Made by a program: the position numbers and the translations under genes | Assembly: GCF_004104375.1 (NCBI RefSeq) | Contig: NZ_QOVM01000002.1 | Coordinates: 558,001 to 622,000 of the forward strand | Length of the DNA: 64,000 nucleotides | DNA from: Leeuwenhoekiella aequorea | Lineage (GTDB): Bacteria > Bacteroidota > Bacteroidia > Flavobacteriales > Flavobacteriaceae | Reading direction: 5' to 3' | Shown here: in pieces, positions 45,248-54,239 of the stretch | Position numbering within the stretch: the stretch's first letter is position 1 | Layout of the letters: the number at the start of each line of letters is the position of its first letter | The notes under the pieces: model-generated | Told to the model about the DNA's origin: nothing | Databases searched by the model: none | Seen by the model: the letters and a program-made list of their open reading frames with translations, nothing else

Positions 45248-48200
45248 ATGAAAATAAGATTACTTCTTTCTTTTTTAGCAGTATCGCTAAGCATGTTTGG
45301 TCAACAGGTTAATCTCGACCTTTTAAAAAATATTAAACCCCGAAGTGTAGGCCCTGCTGGTATGAGTGGTCGAATTACCGCAATTGATGCCGTTACAAAT
45401 AATCCCGATATTATTTACGCGGGTTCTGCAAGCGGTGGTATTTGGAAATCAACTTCTGGGGGTGTAACCTGGAAGCCTATTTTTGAAAATGAAGCTACGG
45501 CTTCTATAGGAGCAGTGGCAATACAGCAATCAAATCCAGCTGTAGTTTGGGCAGGTACCGGTGAAGGAAACCCGCGTAACAGTCTTAATGGTGGATTCGG
45601 AATTTATAAAACGCTTGACGGTGGCAAAACATGGAAATGTATGGGATTAGAAAACACGCGCCATATATATAGGGTGCGTATTAATCCTTCAAATCCAGAT
45701 ATTGTCTATGCCGCCGCTATAGGCTCTCCTTGGGGAGAACATGAAGAACGTGGTGTGTATCGCACAATCGATGGCGGTAAAAACTGGGAAAAAATTCTCT
45801 ATGTGGATCAAAAAACCGGCGCAGGCGAATTAATTATGGATCCTACTAATTCCAATAAACTTATTGCTGCAATGTGGCAGCATAAGAGAGATCCTTGGTT
45901 CTTCAATAGTGGTGGTCCAGGATCTGGATTATACATTACTTATGACGGTGGAGATACCTGGAAAGAAATCACATCACAAAATGGTTTACCAGAAGGAGAT
46001 TTAGGACGTATGGGTCTTGCCATTGCTCCAAATAAACCAAATATCGTCTACGCCTACATAGAATCTAAGAAAAACGCATTGTACAGATCTAACGATGGCG
46101 GTGAAAACTGGAAGAAAGTAAATGATAATATGGATGAGATAGGAAATCGTCCTTTCTATTATGCCGAAATCTATGTCGCCCCTAACAATGAAAATCGTGT
46201 CTATACTGTATTTACATATATTAATGTATCTGAAGATGGTGGTGCAAGTTTTAATGAACTAATGCCGGCTTACGGTGTTGAGAATGGTGTTCACCCAGAT
46301 CATCACGCCTGGTATATACATCCTACAAACGCAGATTTTATGATAGATGGTAATGATGGAGGATTAAATATTACCCGTGATGGCGGAAAGTCTTGGCGCT
46401 TTGCGGAAAATATTCCGGTAGGTCAATTTTATCATATTGCTGTTGACAATGAATTTCCATACAATGTTTATGGAGGAATGCAAGACAATGGAAGCTGGAG
46501 AGGACCAGCTTACGTCTGGAAAGATCAAGGAATACGCAATGCCTACTGGCAGGAAATATCGTTTGGTGATGGTTTTGATGTAGTACCAGATCGCGATAAT
46601 TCACAGTATGGATGGTCTATGAGTCAGCAAGGATACGTGAGCAGATATGACCACATTACAGGAAATAACTATTCTGTGCGTCCTACACATCCAGACCCTG
46701 AAGTAGAACTAAGATTTAACTGGAATGCTGCTATTAATAGTGATCCTTTTGATAACAGCACATTGTATTTTGGGAGTCAGTTTGTGCATAAATCAACAGA
46801 TAAAGGTCTTACTTGGAAAGTTATATCGCCAGATCTAACCACCAATAATCCTGAAAAGCAAAAGCAAAGCGAGAGCGGGGGTCTTACAATGGATGCTACC
46901 GGTGCAGAAAATCATACGACAATACTTGTAATTGAGCCTTCTCCAGTAGAAAAGGATATGCTATGGACGGGTTCTGATGACGGTAAAGTATTTTATACGT
47001 TAAATGGTGGTACAAGCTGGACAGATGTATCAAAAAATATTAAAGGTCTTCCCGAAGGTAGCTGGATAGCTCAAATAAAAGCTTCTGCCACAAATAAAGG
47101 TGAAGCCTTGCTTGTAGCCAATAATTACCGCCGTTTTGATTACAAACCCTATGCATACCGTACTACTGATTATGGTAAAACATGGAAAAGCTTGGTTAAA
47201 GCGGAAGATGTAGGCAGTTATACACTTTCTATTTTAGAAGATAAAATTCAGCCCAAGCTTATGTTTTTAGGTACAGACGATGGACTCTATATAAGTTTTA
47301 ATGCAGGTGCAAACTGGCAAAAATGGACTAATGGTTTTCCAACCGTTCCTGTAAAAGATATGGTTATTCAAGAGCGTGAAGATGATCTTGCGATTGCAAC
47401 ATTTGGGAGATCTATCTGGGTGCTAGATGATCTTAAACCTTTGAGAGCATTGGCAAATGACACCCAATTAGTCACAAAAATGAATTCTTCAGAATCACCG
47501 GTACTCGAAGTATTCCCCACTCCCCTGACCTATCAAAATGCTTCTCAACAACCTACCGGAAGTAGATTTGGAGCAGATGCTACTTTCAACGGACAAAATC
47601 GACCCGGCGGTGCTCACATAAAATATCTTTTCATCCCTAATAAAGATGTCAAGAAAGACTCAGTAAAAAACGAGTCTTTGGAAAATACTATTCAATGGGA
47701 TAGTATCACCTTAAATATCTATGACGGATCACAATTAATACGCACTTTAAAAACTAAGTCACCAGATAGTGCAGGTACGTATACGATGAGATGGAATATG
47801 GATGAAAAAGGCAGCGACAGACCCTCCCGCACGTTACGTGAACGTACTTCAGAAGCTGGTGGTGTTTCTGTAAAACCGGGAAGCTATAGAATCGTTATGA
47901 ATTATGGCGATCTAGAAGATGAACAATCTATTACCGTTAAAAGCGATCCAAGATTAACTATTTCATCAGAGGCAATTAAAGAAATTTATACCGCTCAGAA
48001 AAATTTAGAACAGATGATTCAAATTTCTGCTGATGCTGTAAAACAATTGGTCGAAAGTAAAAACATTGCTAAAGGGTATATAACTGATCTTAAAAAATTA
48101 GATAAGAAAAGATATGAAGCACAAATAGATAGTTCGACAGCAATTGTAAAAACAATCGACAGTAAAATTGCTTTATTTTTAGGGAATGAAGATGACAGAC

Positions 48201-48448
48201 AGGGAATTACACGCAATAAGGAGGTCACTGTGTTGAATCGTATATATGAAGCAAACAGCTATGTAAGAAGTAGACCTAATGGAATAACTAAAACGGAAAC
48301 TATTCTTATAAAGCAAGCTAAAGACGAACTTAATAATGCACTTCAAACCGTCAATTCGTTTTTTAATGAAGAATGGATCTCCTATAAGAATGAGATGCAA
48401 CAGTTAGAAATTGATCCTTTTAAAGAGGTTAAAATTTTTCAGCTTTAA
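45248..48448 (+). CDS. Secreted VPS10/sortilin-like Asp-box repeat protein
   Basis: 1066 residues with a signal peptide (cleaved near residue 18). The body has about nine Asp-box-like turns of the form S/T-x-D-G-G-x-T-W (LDGGKTWK, IDGGKNWE, YDGGDTWK, NDGGENWK, RDGGKSWR, TDYGKTWK), giving a large beta-propeller. The C-terminal 300 residues are beta-rich and helical and include DPRLTISSEAIKEI. Often annotated as glycosyl hydrolase or BNR protein, but no catalytic residues are obvious; peptidase- or ligand-binding roles are possible. Monocistronic with a terminator. Confidence 0.85.
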   Translation: MKIRLLLSFLAVSLSMFGQQVNLDLLKNIKPRSVGPAGMSGRITAIDAVTNNPDIIYAGSASGGIWKSTSGGVTWKPIFENEATASIGAVAIQQSNPAVVWAGTGEGNPRNSLNGGFGIYKTLDGGKTWKCMGLENTRHIYRVRINPSNPDIVYAAAIGSPWGEHEERGVYRTIDGGKNWEKILYVDQKTGAGELIMDPTNSNKLIAAMWQHKRDPWFFNSGGPGSGLYITYDGGDTWKEITSQNGLPEGDLGRMGLAIAPNKPNIVYAYIESKKNALYRSNDGGENWKKVNDNMDEIGNRPFYYAEIYVAPNNENRVYTVFTYINVSEDGGASFNELMPAYGVENGVHPDHHAWYIHPTNADFMIDGNDGGLNITRDGGKSWRFAENIPVGQFYHIAVDNEFPYNVYGGMQDNGSWRGPAYVWKDQGIRNAYWQEISFGDGFDVVPDRDNSQYGWSMSQQGYVSRYDHITGNNYSVRPTHPDPEVELRFNWNAAINSDPFDNSTLYFGSQFVHKSTDKGLTWKVISPDLTTNNPEKQKQSESGGLTMDATGAENHTTILVIEPSPVEKDMLWTGSDDGKVFYTLNGGTSWTDVSKNIKGLPEGSWIAQIKASATNKGEALLVANNYRRFDYKPYAYRTTDYGKTWKSLVKAEDVGSYTLSILEDKIQPKLMFLGTDDGLYISFNAGANWQKWTNGFPTVPVKDMVIQEREDDLAIATFGRSIWVLDDLKPLRALANDTQLVTKMNSSESPVLEVFPTPLTYQNASQQPTGSRFGADATFNGQNRPGGAHIKYLFIPNKDVKKDSVKNESLENTIQWDSITLNIYDGSQLIRTLKTKSPDSAGTYTMRWNMDEKGSDRPSRTLRERTSEAGGVSVKPGSYRIVMNYGDLEDEQSITVKSDPRLTISSEAIKEIYTAQKNLEQMIQISADAVKQLVESKNIAKGYITDLKKLDKKRYEAQIDSSTAIVKTIDSKIALFLGNEDDRQGITRNKEVTVLNRIYEANSYVRSRPNGITKTETILIKQAKDELNNALQTVNSFFNEEWISYKNEMQQLEIDPFKEVKIFQL

Positions 48449-48467
48449 AGAATCTTTATAAAACATT

Positions 48468-48508
48468 AAAAATCCCGATTGCTCGTTGCAATCGGGATTT
48501 TCTTTTTT
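48468..48508 (+). terminator. Rho-independent terminator after the Asp-box gene
   Basis: Stem AAATCCCGATTGC / GCAATCGGGATTT with a TCGTT-type loop, then a T-rich tract (TTTTCTTTTTT). It may serve both directions, because the App1 gene ends nearby. Confidence 0.88.
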
Positions 48509-48509
48509 A

Positions 48510-49487
48510 TTAGTTTACTATAATACCTAGTTTTTTTGAATGAGAAATCGCTTCAGAACTATTTCTAAAGTAGCAAGTCGCAACTTGCATACGTTCAATA
48601 TTTTTTAAAGTATCTGCAATTTTTCGTTTTGACGATCTCTTAGTTTGCCTTAAATAAACGGCCTTAATATTTAAAGGAAATATTTTACATATACGTTCAT
48701 AGATATACGCGTCGTGTTGCGAGTCATCACCTAAAAGCACATACTGCTGCTTCGGGTAAAATGATATTATATCTTTTATCTTAACAAACTTGTGATCGTG
48801 ATTTCCTCCTCCCGTGGTAAGAAAATCTGATATTCCTGTTTTAATATCTTTTAATTTAATAACCGCCTTAGGTAACTCTTGCAGTTTTGAAAACTGTACG
48901 ATAAAATCATATAGATTCCATTCACTACTAGATACATAAAAAAACGAATTGCTTTTTCCTTTTTCTTTATGACCACTATTGCTTAATGCTGCATAATGCT
49001 TAGCTACATCATCAAATATTTTACGCTTGTTTACATTACGAGCAAGCATCACATATAACTTTTTAAAAATATTACCGCTATGCGAAATAAGAAAGGTATC
49101 ATCTATATCTGATATAATACTTAATTCACTTTTGTAAGGTTTCAGTAATTCTGCATTTTCAACAATACCATAATTTACTTCATCTAGTTTACAGATAACC
49201 TGATACTCGTGCCAGCCACTTTCTAATTTTTCATTAAAAGGAACCGTAAATCTAAAATAGCCATCATCCATAGTACGAGTTGTGACTTCCAGATTTTTAA
49301 ATCTTAGTTGTACTTCGACATTCTTAAGGGGAGAGATTCTAAACATATGCAATACCGCAAATGCATGTTTAAAGCCTTTGCGATCTGCCTGATATTTATC
49401 TGGAGCCCAAGATTTAAAAACGTGCCCAAAAACAATTAGCTCATCGTCATTAACATAACCTCGGTATACTTGTAAATCTAGTTTCAC
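48510..49487 (-). CDS. App1-type phosphatidate phosphatase (DUF2183)
   Basis: 325 residues. An N-terminal beta-sandwich (about residues 1-130) precedes a HAD-like phosphatase domain with DIDDTFLISHSG (DxDxT nucleophile, about residue 132) and later FVKIKDI and LLGDDSQHD, the App1 C-terminal motifs. App1 hydrolyses phosphatidic acid to diacylglycerol, in yeast actin patches; bacterial members are little studied. It is divergent, with only 64 bp between starts, from a diacylglycerol kinase gene that would catalyse the reverse reaction. Confidence 0.88.
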   Translation of the reverse strand: MKLDLQVYRGYVNDDELIVFGHVFKSWAPDKYQADRKGFKHAFAVLHMFRISPLKNVEVQLRFKNLEVTTRTMDDGYFRFTVPFNEKLESGWHEYQVICKLDEVNYGIVENAELLKPYKSELSIISDIDDTFLISHSGNIFKKLYVMLARNVNKRKIFDDVAKHYAALSNSGHKEKGKSNSFFYVSSSEWNLYDFIVQFSKLQELPKAVIKLKDIKTGISDFLTTGGGNHDHKFVKIKDIISFYPKQQYVLLGDDSQHDAYIYERICKIFPLNIKAVYLRQTKRSSKRKIADTLKNIERMQVATCYFRNSSEAISHSKKLGIIVN

Positions 49488-49551
49488 TATTGGTAATTTA
49501 TTAACGTTGTCGAGTTGTCAAAATACCTAATTTTAAATCGAAATTTACTTA

Positions 49552-50427
49552 ATGAAAGCACAAAAGAGCATATTACTTGTAATCAATCCTATTGCGGGAG
49601 ACACCGATAAAAAGCCCATTATCGAGGCTTTTAAAAATCACGTAAGAACGAATGGAAATACACCATTAGTTTATGAAACTACGGGTGAAAATGACAATGA
49701 AGCTATAGCAAACTATATAGACGATCACGATGTAAAGCGGGTGCTAATTTCTGGTGGTGATGGTACAATACGACAGGTTGCAGACGGTTTGAAAGAGCGC
49801 TCAATAAACATTGGGTTATTACCCTCTGGATCTGCAAACGGATTAGCTTCAAATTTTTTAATTCCTGAAAACTTAGAAGACCAACTTGACATTGCGCTGG
49901 GAGATACATTTATTGATCTGGATGTTCTTGACATTAATGGTTATACCAGTTTACATATTGCAGATTTAGGTGTAAATGCTAAGCTTATTAAAAACTATGA
50001 AAAGTCTGAAATACGTGGGAAATTGGGTTATTTTCTACAGGCTATACCTACCCTATTAAATTCTGATTACCCATTTGAAGTCGAGATTTTTGCTAATGGA
50101 AAAAGTCACAAAGAAGAAGGTGTACTCATTGCAATAGCAAATGCTAATAAATTTGGAACCGGTGCAAATATTAATCCGACAGGAAAAATGGATGATGGTC
50201 TATTTGAAGTACTTATTTTTAAAAATCTCAGTATTAAAGGTATAATTCAAACCTTTTACGATGATGCGCCACTTGATCCTGACTTTGTAACGGTAATAAG
50301 TAGTAAAGAAGCTACTATTAAATGTACTAAACCTATTGCATTTCAAATTGACGGTGAGTTTATAGGTGAGCAGTCGCTTGTTGAGGCAAAAATGACTCCC
50401 CATAAACTACGAATTGCTATTCCGTAG
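49552..50427 (+). CDS. Diacylglycerol kinase family (YegS/DgkB-type) lipid kinase
   Basis: 291 residues of the DAGK/NADK fold: LLVINPIAG at the start, the phosphate/nucleotide motif SGGDGTIRQV near residue 65, and LLPSGSANGLASNF, the diagnostic region that binds the substrate. The C-terminal beta domain follows. Members phosphorylate diacylglycerol or other lipids. It stands back to back with the App1 phosphatase gene. Substrate specificity (DAG, sphingosine or other lipid) cannot be told. Confidence 0.9.
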   Translation: MKAQKSILLVINPIAGDTDKKPIIEAFKNHVRTNGNTPLVYETTGENDNEAIANYIDDHDVKRVLISGGDGTIRQVADGLKERSINIGLLPSGSANGLASNFLIPENLEDQLDIALGDTFIDLDVLDINGYTSLHIADLGVNAKLIKNYEKSEIRGKLGYFLQAIPTLLNSDYPFEVEIFANGKSHKEEGVLIAIANANKFGTGANINPTGKMDDGLFEVLIFKNLSIKGIIQTFYDDAPLDPDFVTVISSKEATIKCTKPIAFQIDGEFIGEQSLVEAKMTPHKLRIAIP

Positions 50428-50528
50428 AATAATTAAAAATTATGTATTTTGTTAAGCTATCTATAATTCTTTGGTAAGCGATTTGCATTCCTTTAATTTA
50501 GCTACACTAAACAATCAAATATATTATT

Positions 50529-51110
50529 ATGAAAAACTACGCAATACTTTTTTCTCTTGCTCTTACACTAGGTTTTACATCTTGTAAAAGCGATAAGAAA
50601 GATAAGGAAGAGGATGTAACAACTACTGAAACTACCGAAACAACTGAAGTACCGGTAGTAAAAAAAATAAACGTATCACTTGATGCTAAAAGTGGAAGTA
50701 CTGCAAAGGGTACCGCTGTTTTTAAAGAAGAAGATGGTAAAGTTGTGATGACTGCTGTCTTTGAAGGATTGCAACCGGGTACTCATGCAATTCATATTCA
50801 TGAAAACGCAGATTGTTCTGCAGAAGATGGTACTTCTGCCGGAGGACACTGGAATCCTACAAAAATGCCACACGGTAAATGGGGCGATAGCGAAGGATAC
50901 CATAGAGGGGATATCGGTAATTTTGAAGCAGATGACAATGGTAATGGTACTATTACAATGACTACAGAAGAGTGGTGCATTAGCTGTGAAGATAACACAA
51001 AAAACATTGCAGGTAAAGGTCTTATAGTACACCAGGGTGCTGATGATTTCACAAGTCAGCCTAGTGGTGATGCTGGAGCTCGTGTAAGCTGTGGTGGAAT
51101 CATTGAATAA
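50529..51110 (+). CDS. sodC: Cu/Zn superoxide dismutase lipoprotein
   Basis: 193 residues. The signal peptide ends in a lipobox (GFTSCK), followed by a Thr/Glu-rich linker. All metal ligands are visible: HIH (Cu), GGHWNP (bridging His), PHGKWG, YHRGDIGNF (His and Asp for Zn) and IVHQGADDF; the electrostatic-loop Arg is in AGARVSCGG. The protein would detoxify superoxide at the outer face of a membrane. It is monocistronic, with a terminator 26 bp later. Confidence 0.94.
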   Translation: MKNYAILFSLALTLGFTSCKSDKKDKEEDVTTTETTETTEVPVVKKINVSLDAKSGSTAKGTAVFKEEDGKVVMTAVFEGLQPGTHAIHIHENADCSAEDGTSAGGHWNPTKMPHGKWGDSEGYHRGDIGNFEADDNGNGTITMTTEEWCISCEDNTKNIAGKGLIVHQGADDFTSQPSGDAGARVSCGGIIE

Positions 51111-51136
51111 TCTTACTAGAAAATAGATCAAGTACT

Positions 51137-51165
51137 AAAAGCAGCCTTCTTGGCTGCTTTTTACG
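51137..51165 (+). terminator. Rho-independent terminator after sodC
   Basis: AAAAGCAGCC / GGCTGCTTTTT hairpin with a 5-nt loop and a terminal T run. Confidence 0.9.
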
Positions 51166-51202
51166 TTTTATTTAATACATTTAGCCTTAACTAACTTATG
51201 CT

Positions 51203-51733
51203 ATGCAGCCAGACGATTTAATACTGAGATTACAGCAAAAAGATGAAAAAGCTTTTGAACGTTTGTACACATTGTATTCTCAAAGCATTTTTGGAGTAAT
51301 AAATAGTGTTCTGCACGACACCGAAGCTTCAGAAGAAGTTTTACAGGATGTTTTTATTAAAGTGTGGGACAATTGTGACTCGTACTCCTCAAAAAAAGGA
51401 AGATTTTTTACGTGGTTACTTAATATCGCGCGAAATGCCGCTATCGATAAAACCCGTTCTAAATCTTTTAAAAATCAAAAGAAAAACCTCACTCAAGAAT
51501 ATTTCGTAGATATTATTGAAAGCAAGAATAGCTTTTCAAACAAAATGGATGCTATAGGTATTAGTAAGTACATCAAAACTTTAGGGGAAGAATGTAAAAA
51601 AGTAATTAACCTGTTATTTTTTAAAGGTTATACGCAAAAAGAAGCTTCTGAAGAGTTGAGCATTCCGCTAGGTACTATTAAAACCCGTAACAGACTTTGT
51701 CTAAATAAATTAAGAGAAATACTAGTCGAGTAA
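51203..51733 (+). CDS. ECF-type RNA polymerase sigma factor
   Basis: 176 residues. Region 2 includes FERLYTLYSQSIFGVI and DVFIKVWDNC, and region 4 ends in GYTQKEASEELSIPLGTIKTR, the helix-turn-helix. The size and lack of region 1.1 and 3 fit an ECF sigma. The stop is 1 bp before the anti-sigma start, so the pair is co-translated. The regulon is unknown; surface-stress roles are common for such pairs in Bacteroidota. Confidence 0.94.
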   Translation: MQPDDLILRLQQKDEKAFERLYTLYSQSIFGVINSVLHDTEASEEVLQDVFIKVWDNCDSYSSKKGRFFTWLLNIARNAAIDKTRSKSFKNQKKNLTQEYFVDIIESKNSFSNKMDAIGISKYIKTLGEECKKVINLLFFKGYTQKEASEELSIPLGTIKTRNRLCLNKLREILVE

Positions 51734-51734
51734 G

Positions 51735-52544
51735 ATGAATATACAAGAATATATAAATTCTGGCATCCTTGAATTATACGTTTATGGAGCTTTGAGCCCT
51801 CAGGAAAGTGAAGAGGTTTCTAAGGTTCTTAAACAGTATCCAGAGGTTGAAACTGAAGTTTCAGAAATTGAAGAAGCTTTAAAAAGTTTAGCCTCAGCTG
51901 CGGCTCCTTATAATCCTGAGCAGATGCTAGCTGCAATAAAAGCTAAATTAATTAGTCACGGCGGGATTGTACAGATGCACCCGACTCCTATTAATAAGCG
52001 CGCACGTATTATATCGTTCATAAGCGTTGCCGCCTCATTGATCTTTTTAGTAGGCATCTTTGTACTGCTTAACAGAACAAATAATTTACGTCAAGAACTT
52101 CGAGTTGTAGAGGCTAAGAATGCCATAATGCAGACTAAAGTAGATGATTCAGAAAATTCTTTAAATCAAGCTAAAACGATATTAGCAGTAATTAGAGATC
52201 CTAAAGTCACAAAAGTGCCTCTTGCCGGTCAACAAGTTGCTCCAGACGCTTATGTTAATGTTTTCTGGGATAAAGAAAATAACAAAGCTTATATAGATGC
52301 ACTGGGCTTACCAGAACCTCCACAAGGAATGGTTTATCAGGTTTGGTCTTTAAAACTTGATCCACTTACTCCTACAAGTATGGGGTTGTTAGAGGACTTC
52401 TCTAATAATGAAAATAAAGTGTTCTCTTTTGATAATCCAAATGAATCTCAAGCTTTTGGAATAACACTTGAGCCTGCAGGTGGTAGTGAAACACCTACTA
52501 TGGACCAACTTTATACTTTAGGTGTTGTTACGAATAATGCTTAA
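51735..52544 (+). CDS. Membrane anti-sigma factor, RskA type
   Basis: 269 residues. An N-terminal cytoplasmic part (about 1-85; IQEYINSGILELYVYGALSP), a single transmembrane helix (about 92-112, FISVAASLIFLVGIFVLL) and a periplasmic C-terminal RskA-like domain (VFWDKENNKAYIDALGLPEP, about 170-265). No HxxxCxxC zinc motif is visible, as in other non-ZAS anti-sigmas. Paired with the preceding ECF sigma, it should sequester it until a periplasmic signal leads to release. Confidence 0.9.
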   Translation: MNIQEYINSGILELYVYGALSPQESEEVSKVLKQYPEVETEVSEIEEALKSLASAAAPYNPEQMLAAIKAKLISHGGIVQMHPTPINKRARIISFISVAASLIFLVGIFVLLNRTNNLRQELRVVEAKNAIMQTKVDDSENSLNQAKTILAVIRDPKVTKVPLAGQQVAPDAYVNVFWDKENNKAYIDALGLPEPPQGMVYQVWSLKLDPLTPTSMGLLEDFSNNENKVFSFDNPNESQAFGITLEPAGGSETPTMDQLYTLGVVTNNA

Positions 52545-52557
52545 TTAAAATACCGCA

Positions 52558-52601
52558 TAATTATAAATGCCTCTAGAGTTTTCTAGAGGCATTTATAATT
52601 A
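52558..52601. other. 20-bp perfect palindromic hairpin after the anti-sigma gene
   Basis: Arms of 20 bp (inner part AATTATAAATGCCTCTAGA, loop GTTT) starting 14 bp after the anti-sigma stop. No run of T follows on either strand, so it is either a Rho-assisted terminator/stabiliser, a folded RNA, or a protein-binding palindrome. Confidence 0.5.
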
Positions 52602-52615
52602 GAAAAAATAGGGCA

Positions 52616-52657
52616 TAAAAAAAGAACCACCTGCCTTCTCCAAAACATGGTGGTTCT
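52616..52657 (-). terminator. Intrinsic terminator on the minus strand without an annotated gene
   Basis: On the minus strand AGAACCACC pairs with GGTGGTTCT (9 bp, loop of about 15 nt) and is followed at once by a run of T (the A-run at 52617-52623 on the plus strand). No plus-strand T run is present, so direction is clear. It lacks an upstream annotated gene on that strand, which points to an unannotated short transcript. Confidence 0.7.
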
Positions 52658-52686
52658 CCAACTAACAAAAAATCCAAAAAAACTAA

Positions 52687-52827
52687 TCAACTAACCAATT
52701 GATATTCATTTTTCTTTTTCATAATTCCGACTAATCGGGAAACTGGATTTTTTTCCAATTTTAAATAGTTAAATGCCCAACTTAATCTATTTACTACATT
52801 TACGTAATAGCGTTTTCTATGGTTTTC
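52687..52827 (-). other. Minus-strand 46-codon open frame of coding-like composition, upstream of the terminator
   Basis: An open frame runs from after a TAA at about 52828 to TGA at 52687-52689 on the minus strand. Its translation includes VVNRLSWAFNYLKLEKNPVS and RLVGIMKKKNEYQLVS, which looks protein-like rather than random. No ATG exists before codon 36; a TTG at codon 24 would leave 23 residues. It may be a very short protein with a non-ATG start, a fragment of a degraded gene, or part of an RNA. Listed for completeness. Confidence 0.3.
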
Positions 52828-52981
52828 TTATTTCTATTTTTTTTGTGTTAAAGTGAATGTTAATATAATAAACCCAGCATTTATCAACGCTACCAAAGAT
52901 TATTTAAGGAAAATCTGTTAAGTACACAATATAATTTTCGAACTAAGAGTTACACAGACTTAATTTCAAAACAACATTATA

Positions 52982-54187
52982 ATGAATCCTTCATCTCCCG
53001 GATGGATAACAAAACACCAACCTATACTTAAGAAGAAAATTCTGGAGCGACAACCAGACTTTGAATTATTTTACAACAACCTTCTGGAAACCGGTTTTTT
53101 ATATGGTGTTTCTGTTACTACCTGGAGTTATGGCGATCAGGAGCCTTTGCGATGGACGGAAATAGAAAGAACAAAACTCAACTTTCACGATAGCCTGTAT
53201 TTTGCATATTTCAACTATTCTAATAGTGAAGATGGTTTCTTTGAGGCAATTACAGATTTTTACTCTCAACTTAACCCTAAAGAATTCCATTATTTTGGTT
53301 ATTTCAAAAAACCAAAACCAAACGCATCTTCATTAGAAAAAATAATACAAGAACGTATTCAAACTAATACTCCGGTATTACAGAAAAACTTTAGCAATCT
53401 TATAACCAATGCCCTTTTATTTCTAGATGTAATTGCATTTGATTATTTTCTTAACAAAGGGGTTAATAGTATCACATTTGCTCAAGAGTTAGAAGCCAGA
53501 CTTATGAATACAATCTGGCTGGCTCTTATGCAAAAAGAGGAGAAAGAGTATTATGATAAGCTGTTACTTAAACTATTTGAAAAATCATTACGCTATTCTA
53601 GTAGTTTATCACGTGAAATACAAAATATTGAAGATTTGCAACTCGCAAATTATCCTAAACTCATTCAGAAGAAATATTTATTAGATATGGCAGCACTTGC
53701 TATATGGCATGATTCTAGTATAGATCGTTCTGAATATTTATTTCTGAAAAGCTTAGGGAAATCTTTAAAATTACCTCATCAAACTATTGAAACTTCTGCA
53801 AATTATGTACACCGCTTCATAGTCAATAACCGCAATAAAATTGCCTATTTTAACTCTAGTAATCCCGTTAAGCATTTTTACAAGCAAACTACAAAAACAG
53901 TTAAAATACTAATTCTACGTAATAAAAAACGATTGCTGCAAGAGCTTTCTGAGAGTAAAGGTCTCGTATTATTGTTGAGTCAATCTACATTTAGAGATTT
54001 AAGTAAAAATGAGAAAAAGAGGGTAAAAACACAATTACTCAGTATTTGCAAAACTGTACCGTCATTAGCAATATTTATGCTGCCCGGTGGCGGAGTTCTA
54101 CTTCCGCTTTTAGTAAAATTTATACCCGAACTACTTCCCACTGCCTTTAATGATAACCGACTAGATGATGAACTGGAAACAATATAA
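52982..54187 (+). CDS. LETM1-related biofilm-associated-type protein
   Basis: 401 residues, no signal peptide. The middle contains a TerB-like helical segment (LDMAALAIWHDSSIDRSEYL, about 235-255) and the C-terminal end shows a LETM1-like hydrophobic block (LPGGGVLLPLLVKFIPELLP, about 370-390), the only probable membrane element. LETM1 is a mitochondrial cation/proton-exchange-related protein; the bacterial family carries 'biofilm-associated' as a name only. Gene is followed by DUF2254 after 52 bp on the same strand, maybe as a two-gene membrane unit. Confidence 0.7.
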   Translation: MNPSSPGWITKHQPILKKKILERQPDFELFYNNLLETGFLYGVSVTTWSYGDQEPLRWTEIERTKLNFHDSLYFAYFNYSNSEDGFFEAITDFYSQLNPKEFHYFGYFKKPKPNASSLEKIIQERIQTNTPVLQKNFSNLITNALLFLDVIAFDYFLNKGVNSITFAQELEARLMNTIWLALMQKEEKEYYDKLLLKLFEKSLRYSSSLSREIQNIEDLQLANYPKLIQKKYLLDMAALAIWHDSSIDRSEYLFLKSLGKSLKLPHQTIETSANYVHRFIVNNRNKIAYFNSSNPVKHFYKQTTKTVKILILRNKKRLLQELSESKGLVLLLSQSTFRDLSKNEKKRVKTQLLSICKTVPSLAIFMLPGGGVLLPLLVKFIPELLPTAFNDNRLDDELETI

Positions 54188-54239
54188 AATAGCGGGTGAA
54201 AGTTTAAATTATATTGAAGTTATTTAGCAACTTCGCTTT

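Larger units (their letters stand above)
52545..52981. other. Gene-poor interval: hairpins and a minus-strand terminator, no convincing protein gene
   Basis: 437 bp between the anti-sigma and LETM1-related genes. It holds the 52558-52601 palindrome, a minus-strand terminator (52616-52657) and the minus-strand coding-like frame (52687-52827). From 52830 to 52981 I see only AT-rich sequence with no clear promoter consensus, repeat or structure. Confidence 0.7.

Noticed and set aside
50676-51131. 151-codon open frame on the minus strand opposite sodC
   Set aside because: It is antisense to a complete Cu/Zn SOD with all metal ligands, has no promoter or family similarity, and is Ser/Thr/Cys-rich as expected for a shadow frame.
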